A stretch of DNA of 64,000 bases from Gibbula magus (GCA_936450465.1 OW388304.1:12680708-12744707); one strand, 5' to 3'; shown: positions 51,027 through 62,336, counted from the first letter of the stretch. Notes: generated by a model from the sequence alone, not told the origin. Made by a program: numbers and translations.

Positions 51027-51117
<91 letters not shown>
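51027..51117. repeat. (TA)n followed by (GA)n microsatellite
   Basis: About 19 TA repeats pass directly into about 26 GA repeats, ending at the left arm of the palindrome that follows. Confidence 0.9.
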
Positions 51118-51122
<5 letters not shown>

Positions 51123-51284
51123 ATGGGTTTGACTGGATCAATCTTCTTTAATACGATGAGCTCATTTCGACCAGTATATCGGTCTTTTCAAGTTTCAAGT
51201 AATGTGATACTTGAAAAGACCGATATACTGGTCGAAATGAGCTCATCGTATTAAAGAAGATTGATCCAGTCAAACCCATCTGAT
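51118..51284. repeat. Perfect inverted repeat, 76-bp arms, 15-base spacer
   Basis: Arm 51118-51193 (starts ATCAGATGGGTTTGACTGG) and arm 51209-51284 (ends its inverse) match at every position I checked. The spacer is 51194-51208. The palindrome sits between a TA/GA microsatellite and a long TA run. Confidence 0.92.
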
Positions 51285-51331
51285 GTTTACTCTTTTCTAT
51301 ATATAACCTGACTTCACGTGAGAAACGACTC

Positions 51332-51333
<2 letters not shown>

Positions 51334-51404
<71 letters not shown>

Positions 51405-51413
51405 CATATATAT
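51334..51413. repeat. (TA)n microsatellite
   Basis: About 80 bases of alternating TA with a CATACA interruption near its right end. Confidence 0.9.
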
Positions 51414-54400
51414 AGTTTCCTCACCAAAATATAGCCTCTTCATTTATGCTTATAACTAACTAGTTCAGAGCAAAGCTGTACAGTGCAAACTGTATTTCTT
51501 CCTCTTTCTCTACTCTTGCTTTGCCTATAAACAAATTGAAATAGTTAAAACAAATACAGTGTTTTTATTTAGTGTATTATACATTTTACGCCATTCAGTT
51601 TGAAAGAACGTTCCTTTTATTCATTTGTTTTTATTCCAAACTATAATTGACCGATAATTGACATGAGAAAAGACGCACGATCTATGACATATCATGTACA
51701 CATTTTAAACACGTTTCGTAATGGTAAAATCAGCCAATATCAAAGCAGTCTTTACTTTCAATCAAAAGAACAAAACGCAAGGCATAACTCTTGCCAGTCT
51801 GCATTACTGGCTTTTTAAGCAAAATCTTTCATGGAGTCTCATTCGCACACAATTCATAAATGGCAAGTATTATATAGTTTACATCATGTGTTTGTGCCAT
51901 TTGATTTCGAAATTACCATAATATCGAACAATATTAATTGTCCATGCATTTAATTTGCTAAAATAATTTTCTGTTTAGGGGTGTCGGCTATTTTTACCAT
52001 ACGAAACGAAACGAAACGACTGTGAATTTTTGTATTGCCCAAGCGGGAGCGAGGGTTATACATAAATTTGCACGAGTTTCGTAAACCTCATATGACACAC
52101 TTCCTCGGGTAAAATGATGTATGTTTGCATCCATTTTTATGGGGCGCAAACATAGCGCGACACCGTAGGCGTCAATGGCGATGGTGAGGGATCCCCCAAG
52201 CTGGTTTGTTACTATTTGTGGAATTTCTCACAGCTGGCACTTCCGATTGCGTAGTTTGGATCAAACAAAAGCTGGGCTGTTCGGCAGCCGATCGGAAATA
52301 ACAGCTAGGCCGCGACACGGACGGGTGTGGCTACAAAGGGGTTTATGTAGCAGGGAGCCCCTTAGTAGTTACATGGTACCGCCAATTCCATGCTGGTGTA
52401 ACGAACGTGGCAAAAAATTAGGCACCACCGCCTCTTGACCTATATCTGATAAGAAGGCATATATAAACGTATATTTGGGTCAAACAGTCAGATGTTATGT
52501 GGCCAGTTTTTGCCACGACGTCTTGGTGTCGGTTCTTTGATTTGTAGAGCTTCTCTCCTCTATTTTCGTTTAATGATATTTATTATATTAAATAGATCTA
52601 TTGTGTTTAACTGTTTGTTTAATCATGTCATAATTCACGTCTTTCAAAGTGTTTTACTTTCCATATTACAACTATATACATGTACATGTACATGTATGCG
52701 TATTATTTGAAATTATGAAAACATGTCAAAATACATTCTCTTCCCACAGAGGTTACTCCTAACGAAATCTGAAGAGAATGGTCTAATAATGACTAACATT
52801 AAAACAACAAATAGTTTTTTGGTATTTTTAATAATGAATAATTTAATAAGGGGTCCTTATGTTATACACTTGTTTGGAATCAAACTACATGGGTTTTTTT
52901 TTTATTACTGTATCTTGATTCTATCCAATGTTGTTTCTTTCTCATTTACAAGCGTTTATCATCACACATTGACTCTACTGACCACTCGTGAAGTAAGTGG
53001 TTTGCTAAAAATATTTCACTTTCACCATGGCAACATGTTTCAGTTTTTTTTATACTAGCAAATGTTCATATTATGTTTACATTACTGAAAGAAGATAAAT
53101 AAAAGAGCCAGTGATAAATAAATTTGACAGACTTTTCTTACAGGCATGTTCTTGTTGATCTACAATTGTCTTTGTCTCTGTTTCCGATGCAAAAATATGA
53201 TGTGTTGTTTTGGTCACGAATTTGTTGTTTATTATTATTACTTATATAACGTTTCTAGATATGTATACAAGATGACACGTAAAAAGTATACAATCAATAC
53301 ATAGAAACATAAAGTTAAAATTAATGCTATCAAGAAACAATTAACTGTCTATCAAATGTCTAGATATCAGTAGTACATGCAAAATAGACCACAATTTTAG
53401 GAAATATGCCCATTGTTAAATTGATATAAATGTAGTTTGTGATATAACAATACTGGATGATTTGTCGTTTGATATAAATGATATTTGGTATAAATCCTTT
53501 TAAATGCAATTAAATATGTTATGTTTGGCTAATTGGAAAAGTCATTGTTAATCTACATTTCCGTTTCCGTTGCAAAAACATTATGCGTTGTTTTGGTCAA
53601 GAAATGCCAATTGGAAAATTTTGTCATTTTTAGATGTATTTTATATCTACCGGTATCCCCACAGGAATTTGTGAGGAATTGCAGCTTTCTCCTTTGTTAT
53701 GTACATTCAAATGTCAATGTAGAACGTATGGTAGGTCTAATGTACATTACACATAGCGTTGTTGGCATTCTGGATGTACGGGCCAATTATTGCTAAGCAC
53801 AATGTTACTGCACAGTGGACCTACGACAGATATGGAACATGATGAAATACGAAATACTTTTGTTTGTTTAAAATAAAAACATTATCGACATAAACGAAAA
53901 TTAAAGAATGCGAAAAAGTGTGAAGCATCGTAAAATCCTTCCCTAATCTGGGTCTGTTGAACTACATGTATATGGGACATAACTCTTGCAGTCCTCGGTT
54001 TGAACACTGCCATTGTTTACGATGTTTCAATATAAACATCGTAAATAAACATAACGCAGTGATAGGTATTTTCACATTATTTGGGGAAATCTAACTAGCA
54101 GATTTATAGCATGACATACGCCGTTGTGGCGTACTACAAACGATCGATCACCATGTTACTAAATATAGACATTACGTACTGGCTTGCCAAGTCATTGCAT
54201 CAGAAAGATATTGTGAAATGTACCAGCCTATATAAAGGGAATTTTTGCTCGGCAATCATACTCAAATATGGCTCGCTAACGTGAAACAGAGGTCTACCTT
54301 GTTGTATATAAGTTGAAAATGTGTTGATATCTTCGCTAAGTAGGCCTATAAATAGCTGACGATGTGTTGAAAGGCGGAATGTTGTAAAGACGTGTGGAGA

Positions 54401-54638
54401 CGATGTACGATATCATGTAAGATATCTGAATCTTTGTTGTGGCAATGCCGTTGTAAAGGAACGAGGATATATACCTACGTGAATGACAATGGTATTTTAA
54501 AACATTAAAAGATAAGTAAATGTCAACTATGTCATTTTGAAGGACGGAAGACAATTAAGAGACAGGACATGTTATGTTAGAAGACGATCGAGGCGCTACT
54601 CCAGACTCCAGACTACGTGAAGTGACGTTGACGTCAAC

Positions 54639-55291
54639 ATGATAAGGAGCTGTAATGGTATGTAGATCTAGCTCGTTTTCCTACTCGTATATTGTCGAAC
54701 ACTTTTGTCGCATCCCCGACAAATTACGGGGGCAAGGAAACAATAAGACCGTTATCATGTGACATAAAATTCTATAGGACAGTTTTCTCACTGCTAGTGA
54801 GTGAATTTTCTCTGAATATATAACAGTAAATGTCGACGCTTACCACACAAACATAGCACAGCAATTTAATATCCATTTAATGCAAGACTTAGTCTCGTCG
54901 TTGTTGTCCATCTTTCATAGACCCTTGGCAACATCGTTTTGTAATGTTGACGATATATAATAAGGCTGTATGGTAGGAGCGCTAGTAAATAACTATCTCA
55001 ACTTAATTTCCAACTGCAGAACTAACAGTATTTAAAAGTTTAATCATCAAGAGAAGTACGCACTAGTAGTGTAAAGTTTGAAATGTCTCTGTGTAGATAT
55101 TTAACTTCATCAAAACTCAATCATAATTTCGCTATATTTTTCTCTTCCCAGGGGCCGATGGAAAGGGATTCGAGTATCGACCAGTGGATGACGATGCGTC
55201 ATCCACAATGTATCCGTCAAGATGGCGTCCACCGACGTCATCAGAGGCCACGCGCGCCTACGACTGTCCATCAAACAGTTATTCAGTCTGA
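54639..55291 (+). other. Candidate 52-codon upstream reading frame overlapping the PrdX-like start
   Basis: ATG at 54639 begins six codons to a donor (ATG/GTATGT at 54657). An acceptor (TTCCCAG, ending at 55151) joins in phase to 55152-55291 (stop TGA). The 52-residue product would read MIRSCNGADGKGFEYRPVDD and onward. The main start at 55222 lies inside it in another frame. The splice is proposed by eye only. It could be a regulatory upstream ORF, a remnant of another coding frame, or chance. Confidence 0.3.
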
Positions 55292-56310
55292 AAGATGGTG
55301 GAGTCGTCACAAAACATGTCTCAGAACGTTGCCATGACGTTATCAGAGCTGATCCAAGCGAAGGGTCACCAAATGACCTGAACACATCTCCATCAAGGTG
55401 TGCAAGCAATACGAAGCAATGGCTTGGAGCACCGAGTCGGATGTGGATGACATCAGTTCCGGTGATTGCGGCGGAGGAACCGGAAGTGTGGTCTACATCT
55501 GCAGACATGGCGTTCCAGAAGAAATGGCATGAAACGCCGATGGATTTGACGTCAGTTCCGGTAATGGTGAAAGCGGACCCGGGAGTGATGTCAGCAACTG
55601 CAATCATGACTTCCAAGGACCATATCCCCGTGACCATGCCCCCCTCCGGCGTCTGTGTCGGAGGGGGGAGGCCCGGGGAGGACATCAACAATTCTTCTTT
55701 CTCATTATCTCATCTGTCAAGCATGAAGTACGAGCATGACTGCTTGGAAGAGCTGTCGGCCCTTAGCATTTTAGACGACACCAAGGAAGAGCTATCGTTT
55801 AAGAGCAAGAGCCAAGAAACTCAACATCTTACTCCGGATGTTGTCAAACTTCTTGAAACGATACAGAACTTCGGTTTACAATCTCGGCCAGTCCAATATC
55901 AAGAAAAATGTTTTCGAACAGGGAGTTCCGAAATATTTTGCAAAAATCTCTTTCTCAAGGACCGGAGAGGTCAGTTATATTTGGTAATATGTGAAGAAAA
56001 CGAAGACATCAACTTAAAAACTTTAAGACGAAAGCTCAAAGCATATCGGAACTTCTCTTTTGTACTTCCGGAAGAAATGGCGGCCATCTTGCAGGTTAGC
56101 CCTGGAGGGGTCACACCCTTTGCCCTGATGCACGGGACCGCACGTGATGTACGTGTTGCCATAACAACAGACCTGACCACTAACCAGGAGGCGTTGCTCA
56201 ACTTTCACCCGCTTGACCAGTCGCTTACACTTCCGGTCAAGCTGAACCATCTGAAACAGTTCCTTGCTCATTACAGATTTGAACTCGAATATTTGGACAT
56301 GGACAGTTAA
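55222..56310 (+). CDS. PRORSD1: PrdX/YbaK-type aminoacyl-tRNA deacylase (PRORSD1-like) with N-terminal extension
   Basis: A single open exon of 362 codons. Residues about 203-355 are the YbaK/ProX editing fold: a TPDVVKLLETI helix, NLFLKDRRGQLYLVI with the conserved Lys (K246), LRRKLKA, then the signature SPGGVTPFAL (293-302) and NFHP (327-330), ending in a KLNHLKQFL helix. In bacteria such proteins (ProXp-ala, PrdX) hydrolyse mischarged aminoacyl-tRNA, mainly Ala-tRNA(Pro). Stand-alone animal homologues are called PRORSD1. The first 200 residues have no family match and look disordered. An in-frame stop at 55189 and a purine at -3 support the ATG at 55222. Part of the extension may instead be untranslated, since two other frames also show protein-like stretches. 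An AATAAA follows at 56491. Confidence 0.85.
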   Translation: MASTDVIRGHARLRLSIKQLFSLKDGGVVTKHVSERCHDVIRADPSEGSPNDLNTSPSRCASNTKQWLGAPSRMWMTSVPVIAAEEPEVWSTSADMAFQKKWHETPMDLTSVPVMVKADPGVMSATAIMTSKDHIPVTMPPSGVCVGGGRPGEDINNSSFSLSHLSSMKYEHDCLEELSALSILDDTKEELSFKSKSQETQHLTPDVVKLLETIQNFGLQSRPVQYQEKCFRTGSSEIFCKNLFLKDRRGQLYLVICEENEDINLKTLRRKLKAYRNFSFVLPEEMAAILQVSPGGVTPFALMHGTARDVRVAITTDLTTNQEALLNFHPLDQSLTLPVKLNHLKQFLAHYRFELEYLDMDS

Positions 56311-56490
56311 CAAAACTCGATATTACGAAAGAAACCTTGAATTAAACATTATTAAATTCTGTTTGCCGAAGTATGCATTTAAACATGTCAATGCAATTTT
56401 CGAGAGAAGAGATTGGTAGAAAGTCATTTTATCAGAAATGTGCAAATGTTCTGTGTTCGGTGTACTTCATGTAAACCATTCCTTTATGTT

Positions 56491-56496
56491 AATAAA
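56491..56496 (+). terminator. Candidate polyadenylation signal AATAAA
   Basis: About 180 bases after the stop at 56308-56310, the first such hexamer downstream. Confidence 0.65.
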
Positions 56497-56695
56497 GTAA
56501 ACTTTCTCATCATATATATATATATATATATATATGTCACATGTTGTGGTATATGGACATTGAACAGGAAATTGGTCCGTTGCACTCGCTGCATACAGGG
56601 TTTGAGCTACCTAGATTTTGATTTTCAGAAGTACCAGTATATATCGCGAAAGCCTGGCCAAACGACAATATAAAGACAATATGGTAAACTTTCAG

Positions 56696-56844
56696 CGAGA
56701 AACGAGGGTAGGGTTTGGTAGACATTAAACAAAACCGAGGGTCATTGAGAATGAAAAGTAAACACAAGTTTTTACTTTTCATTCCGCTACCCGAATGTGT
56801 TTTTAATGTCTATTAAAACCCCATCCTCGTGTGTTTCTCTGACG
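56696..56844. repeat. Foldback element, about 75-bp imperfect arms
   Basis: GAGAAACGAGGGTAGGG, TAGACATTAAACA and GAATGAAAAGTAAA on the left are answered in reverse order by TTTACTTTTCATTC, TGTTTTTAATGTCTA and CCCCATCCTCGTGTGTTTCTC's inner part on the right. Almost no loop. Likely a small inverted-repeat transposon. Confidence 0.7.
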
Positions 56845-57379
56845 TATATACCGTCATGGATGTTAAAAATATATGTGAGTGCAATATTGAGCAAATGTGG
56901 TGGCTCAAGTGTAAAGCGCACATAAAATATTCTCATGTTCGCGGTGAGCAAAAAAGGTACCAAGTTACCACCAACAGCCAATCGCTTTTCGAAGTTACTT
57001 ATCAACATTGACATCTTGCTTTCCAGAAGTTTGTCTTGCGTCCATACCGTAAGAACATATCGTTGGGAGTTGTAACCCATCATGATCACCTAGTTTCGCT
57101 AGTATTTCATTATCGCATGTCCAGGCCAGTACATCGCATTACATGATTCGATAAAGTTTCTCGCTACCAAGACATTTTTACATGATAGTGCTAACAACTG
57201 ATTTCTACTCTTGTTGAACGTTACTAAAAGCATTGCTATTGCATTGGGCTGAAACCAGTATCGAAACTCAAAGGAAAGATTTGGAGGGACGTGTAAGGGT
57301 CTCCGAGGATCCACACAGCGCTCAAGGGTGGACCATTTCAGCAGGAGTTTTTCCTTATGAGATGGAGAGTTCAAAATCA

Positions 57380-57898
57380 TTAAAGGTTCACCCATTGTGT
57401 TGTTGGGGTCACATATGCCAAACGTTATACACGGTGGTACTTAACAGAGAATAACTGACTGTTGCCGAAAATATCCATTTTGATGATAGTCGATTCAGTA
57501 ATTATAGTGACGATATAACGCGATATAAAGGTAAAAGTAGTGAATTTTGATCGAAAACCGGACAATGCACCGCAATTGACACGCGTCAATTAGTCAATTA
57601 GTTTGGAAACTTATTTGCAACAAATAAAAAGATAAATTTGGGTTGATACTGTTTCAATATGTCATATAACTACTGTGCATATAAATGGGACATGTAGTTT
57701 CGGTTTCTAAGTGCACACGTATAATGATGCTGCTCGATTTTCATTTGAAACTGGTAATTATGATATATTTGGTGATTGGGGATGAATTTGCAAGTTGAGT
57801 GAAATTATTTGAACTGAAATAATGGTATATGCATATGGTAGGTTGCTACGTAGTAATGCCTATTAAAGTATTATGAAACGCAATATATGCATCTTTAA
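57380..57898 (+). mobile_element. TTAA-flanked MITE family A, longest copy
   Basis: Left TTAAAGGTTCACCCATTGTG, right inverse TTAAAGATGCATATATTGCG, 519 bp with TTAA at both ends. It contains the shared blocks GGGGTCACATATGCC, TGATCGAAAACCGGACAATG and a TGAGTGAAATTATTTGAAC block also present in the 47165 copy. Confidence 0.7.
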
Positions 57899-58394
57899 AT
57901 CCTGAATGGTCAACCCGGAGTGATCGTGATGTTCATATAATATCAAATGTGAGGTCTATTTAAACACTTTTCACATGCTATACATGAAAATAAACGATTT
58001 GACAAAACAGTCTAGTAAACAGCATATGATAATATCCTTAATTAATAATGCAATGAAAGATAACTATAATCAGCATAATTTTTCGATACACACACTATGT
58101 ACATTTGTTACTTGTACTTATTGTACTGGTGAGGTATTCCGAAAAGCAAAACCTTGCTGATGGGCTCAAGGCATGGATCGTCGTCCGGCCTCCGTCCAGG
58201 TTAGGATGGGAGGGTATTTAGAGATACAGTTTTATATATATTTCGAGACCGATTGTTATATGGGGTTTTAGTGAGCGCACGGATTGTTTTCATGCTTATG
58301 GACAGACAAATAGATAATAATTTATTCAGTTTGAAGGCCTCTGGTTCATACAACATATACTGAACTATTGTAATCATGTTTACATAAATATTCA

Positions 58395-60945
58395 CTATGT
58401 AATGACTCTCTGTCCATGGATAAACTGGTATATTCACTATGTAATGACTACACGTCCATGCATCAACTACAATATTGTTCATGTAATGACTACATGTCCA
58501 TGCATCAACTACAAGATTTGTCATGTAATGGCTACACGTCCATGCATCGACTACAAGATTTGTCATGTAATGGCAACATGTCCATGCATCAACTACAAGA
58601 TTGTTCATGTTATGGAAACATGTCCATGCATCAACTACAAGATTTGTCATGTAATGGCTACACGTCCATGCATCGACTACAAGATTTGTCATGTAATGGA
58701 AACACGTCCATGCATCAACTACAAGATTATTCATGTAATGGCAACATGTCCATGCATCGACTACAAGATTGTTCATGTAATGGCTACACGTTCATGCATC
58801 AACTGCAAGATTGTTCATGTAATGGCTACACGTTCATGCATCAACTACAAGATTGTTCATGTAATGGCTACACGTTCATGCATCAACTACAAGATGGTTC
58901 ATGTAATGGCTACATGTCCATGCATCAACTACAAGATTTGTCATGTAATGGCTACACGTCCATGCATCAACTACAAGATTGTTCATGTAATGGCTACACG
59001 TTCATGCATCAACTACAAGATGGTTCATGTAATGGCTACATGTCCATGCATCAACTACAAGATTTGTCATGTAATGGCTACACGTTCATGCATCAACTAC
59101 AAGATTGTTCATGTAATGGCTACACGTTCATGCATCAACTACAAGATGGTTCATGTAATGGCTACATGTCCATGCATCAACTACAAGATTTGTCATGTAA
59201 TGGCTACACGTCCATGCATCAACTACAAGATTTGTCATGTAATGGCAACATGTCCATGCATCAACTGCAAGATTTGTCATGTAATGGAAACATGTCCATG
59301 CATCAACTACAAGATGGTTCATGTAATGGCAACATGTCCATGCATCAACTACAAGATTTGTTATGTAATGACTACACGTTCATGCATCAACTGCAAAATT
59401 TGTCATGTAATGGCTACATGTCCATGCATCAACTACAAGATTGTTCATGTAATGGCTACATGTCCATGCATCAACTACAAGATTTGTCATGTAATGGCTA
59501 CATGTCCATGCATCAACTACAAGATTGTTCATGTAATGGCAACATGTCCATGCATCAACTACAAGATTGTTCATGTAATGGCTACACGTCCATGCATCAA
59601 CTACAAGATGGTTCATGTAATGGCAACATGTCCATGCATCAACTACAAGATGGTTCATGTAATGGCAACATGTCCATGCATCAACTGCAAGATTTGTCAT
59701 GTAATGGCTACACGTCCATGCATCGACTACAAGATGGTTCATGTAATGGCTACATGTCCATGCATCAACTACAAGATTGTTCATGTAATGGCTACACGTC
59801 CATGCATCAACTACAAGATGGTTCATGTAATGGCTACATGTCCATGCATCAACTGCAAGATTTGTCATGTAATGGCTACACGTCCATGCATCAACTACAA
59901 GATGGTTCATGTAATGGCAACATGTCCATGCATCAACTACAAGATTTGTCATGTAATGACTACACGTTCATGCATCAACTGCAAAATTTGTCATGTAATG
60001 GCTACATGTCCATGCATCAACTACAAGATTGTTCATGTAATGGCTACATGTCCATGCATCAACTACAAGATTGTTCATGTAATGGCTACATGTCCAAGCA
60101 TCAACTACAAGATTGTTCATGTAATGGCAACATGTCCATGCATCAACTACAAGATTGTTCATGTAATGGCTACATGTCCATGCATCAACTACAAGATTTG
60201 TCATGTAATGGCTACACGTCCATGCATCAACTACAAGATGGTTCATGTAATGGCAACATGTCCATGCATCAACTACAAGATTTGTCATGTAATGGCTACA
60301 CGTCCATGCATCAACTACAAGATTTGTCAAGTTATGGCTACACGTCCATGCATCAACTGCAAGATTTGTCATGTAATGACTACACGTTCATGCATCAACT
60401 GCAAAATTTGTCATGTAATGGCTACATGTCCATGCATCAACTACAAGATTGTTCATGTAATGGCTACATGTCCATGCATCAACTACAAGATTTGTCATGT
60501 AATGGCTACATGTCCAAGCATCAACTACAAGATTGTTCATGTAATGGCAACATGTCCATGCATCAACTACAAGATTTGTCATGTAATGGCAACATGTCCA
60601 TGCATCAACTGCAAGATTGTTCATGTAATGGCAACATGTCCATGCATCAACTACAAGATTGTTCATGTAATGGCAATATGTCCAAGCATCAACTACAAGA
60701 TTGTTCATGTAATGGCTACACGTCCATGCATCAACTGCAAGATTGTTCATGTAATGGCAACATGTCCAAGCATCAACTACAAGATTGTTCATGTAATGGC
60801 AATATGTCCATGCATCAACTACAATATTATTCATGTAATGGCAACATGTCCATGCATCAACTACAAGATTTGTCATGTAATGACTACACGTCCATGCATC
60901 AACTACAAGAATTTTCATGTAATGGCAACATGTCCATGCATAATT
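58395..60945. repeat. 42-bp minisatellite, about 60 units, open in three frames
   Basis: The unit runs CATGTAATGGCTACACGTCC, ATGCATCAACTACAAGAT and a variable T(T/G)(T/G)T. Because 42 is a multiple of three and stops are absent in two + frames and one - frame, long open frames result: 58402-60948 (848 codons, repeat like CHVMATRPCINYKI), 58416-61064 (882 codons, like CNGYTSMHQLQDLS) and broken - strand frames (like MTNLVVDAWTCSHY). Variant positions (TTTGTC, TTGTTC, TGGTTC; CTAC, CAAC, GAAAC; ACG or ATG) shuffle between units, with blocks of several units re-copied. I regard it as non-coding. No start context, signal peptide or intron signal supports translation. Confidence 0.9.
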
Positions 60946-60949
60946 TAAT
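60944..60949 (-). terminator. Candidate polyadenylation signal ATTAAA
   Basis: ATTAAA on the - strand about 26 bases past the methyltransferase stop at 60975. If it is not used, the transcript would run into the 42-bp minisatellite. Confidence 0.35.
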
Positions 60950-60974
60950 ATGTAGACTTTCCAGTTGGAATGTA

Positions 60975-62336
60975 TCAAGCGTTGTCCACGTCTGGAATGT
61001 TTCCAGTTCTCCTATATACAAATACATTTCGCTTCAGCCATGTCACCTTTGCCCTGTTCTGTAACTTTGTACTTGCATCGACGTCCACATCAAAGTATTT
61101 AGATGAAAGCAGTTTCTGGACGTATGGGAGTGGTCTGTTGTTCACATGGGATAACCCTCCTTGTCCGGGAACAGCCCAACTCAGGACGATCCCAACTCGG
61201 GCATGTCTGACTATATTATCTATATAGATATCTTCATACTTAGGAGGAATATGCTCTGCTACTTCTAGACTCATCACCCAATCATATACCGGAAGTCCAT
61301 ACTGCGGAGCTGTTAAATCCATGAACTTTACAGCACCTCCGCTATTTTCCTCGCTGTAGGGAGCTCCGTCATATGCATGAAACGATTTGACGGAGAGTGA
61401 CGCGTCAATATATTTCTTGTAGTCCCCGGGTCCGTCCCCGAAACTTGACACAGTAGCATCTCGGAACAGTGAGATGAGAGCTCTGGCCAAACCAGTGTCT
61501 ATAACATGATTACCACTGTCAGATTTACTTGCATCCTTACACCAGCCGCCAGACACTGAGACAGGAGGTGTTTGCTGGAAATGTGAAGAAAATGAATATA
61601 GGTGTACACATCTGACCGCGTACATATACATCACCAGCTTTAGTTTTTGACAGTGTGGAATTACAGACAACAATAGTTCATTCAGAATTATTTTAACAAA
61701 AGTCGTGACACAATTGTTGAGATTTTAAAAACAACTGTAAACTATCACAGCGGTGACGCAAGTTTTTAAATCACCAATTGACCATTATTTATTTTTTTAT
61801 TGTATAAGAACATTATTTGTTGAAACATGACTTTGGTGTATTCTTGATTCTGATTGGTTGATTAGAAAAAAATATCTGTAATGATTGACAATTGAAATCC
61901 CTCAATTGAGCTTGAAATATTCATTCGGAATTAAACAATTCATTTTCTGTAACACGGTGCCGAAGGTATTCTTGCATTCTCACAATTATTCACAGAGGAA
62001 GTGCGCTAAATTTACCTGATTGTAAAAAATAATAAATTACAGTATGAACAGAAAGGATATTAAAACACAGTGTTGAATTACCTGATTTAGTTGAGCTTTC
62101 AATTCTATCAGTTCACAGCTAAGTATAGCGAGTTCGTGTTTAACCGAGTTCAGCATAGTGGAGAGTTTATCCCTCTGACCACGGTACCTTCCGTCCTTAT
62201 CACGAATGTCAAGGTCATAAGACGGGATAACTCTCTGTTGATCTGCGAGTGGGTTTGGACTCTGAGAATACACAAACAGTCCAAAACTGCAGATTGTCAA
62301 GATGGCGATTCCAATTATCTGGTGTTTAGTTACCAT
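60975..62336 (-). CDS. Membrane-anchored SAM-dependent methyltransferase of an invertebrate family
   Basis: Exons 62336-62082 and 61574-60975 (stop) join in phase 0 to 284 aa. Residues about 6-24 (IIGIAILTICSFGLFVY) are a signal anchor, followed by a stem with a short coiled-coil-like stretch (LNSVKHELAILSCELIELK, about 62-80). The exon 2 domain shows a class I methyltransferase core: SSFGDGPGDY (glycine-rich SAM loop, about 128-137), AYDGAPY (acidic end of strand 2, about 153-158), FMDLTAP (about 169-175) and WVMSLEVAEHIPP (motif with E/H, about 184-196), then VLSWAVPGQGG. I recall close relatives with the words SLEVGEHIP and LSWAVPGQGGHFHVN as uncharacterised proteins in molluscs and other invertebrates. 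The acceptor substrate is unknown. A type II membrane topology would put the enzyme in the secretory lumen. The start was chosen for the anchor; exon 2's own open frame runs further upstream but lacks one. Confidence 0.85.

Larger units (their letters stand above)
50503..55221. other. Spacer between divergent leprecan and PrdX-like genes
   Basis: About 4.7 kb upstream of both genes, so it should contain both promoters. I see a CCGGAA (ETS-type) site at 50529 close to the leprecan start, a microsatellite/palindrome complex (51027-51413), a GC-richer stretch at 52140-52440 with no recognisable gene, and two related 60-base blocks (about 53154 and 53545). No convincing TATA-plus-initiator arrangement was identified. 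Confidence 0.55.
56311..58394. other. Spacer: 3' UTR, foldback and MITE
   Basis: Contains the PrdX-like 3' UTR, a TA microsatellite (56513-56535), a foldback (56696-56844) and a MITE family A copy (57380-57898). Nothing coding is supported. Confidence 0.6.

Noticed and set aside
52723..53058. 111-codon + strand frame rich in Phe, Leu and Ile
   Set aside because: Composition of translated A/T-rich DNA. The start overlaps a transposon-end fragment and no family is recognised.
55110..55691. 193-codon - strand frame opposite the PrdX-like gene
   Set aside because: Antisense shadow of the + strand exon without family resemblance or a continuing exon.
58402..61064. Two long + strand open frames (848 and 882 codons) as real genes
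   Set aside because: They are products of a 42-bp repeat without stops in several frames at once. There is no signal peptide, non-repetitive domain or codon preference that favours one frame, and the - strand is open too.
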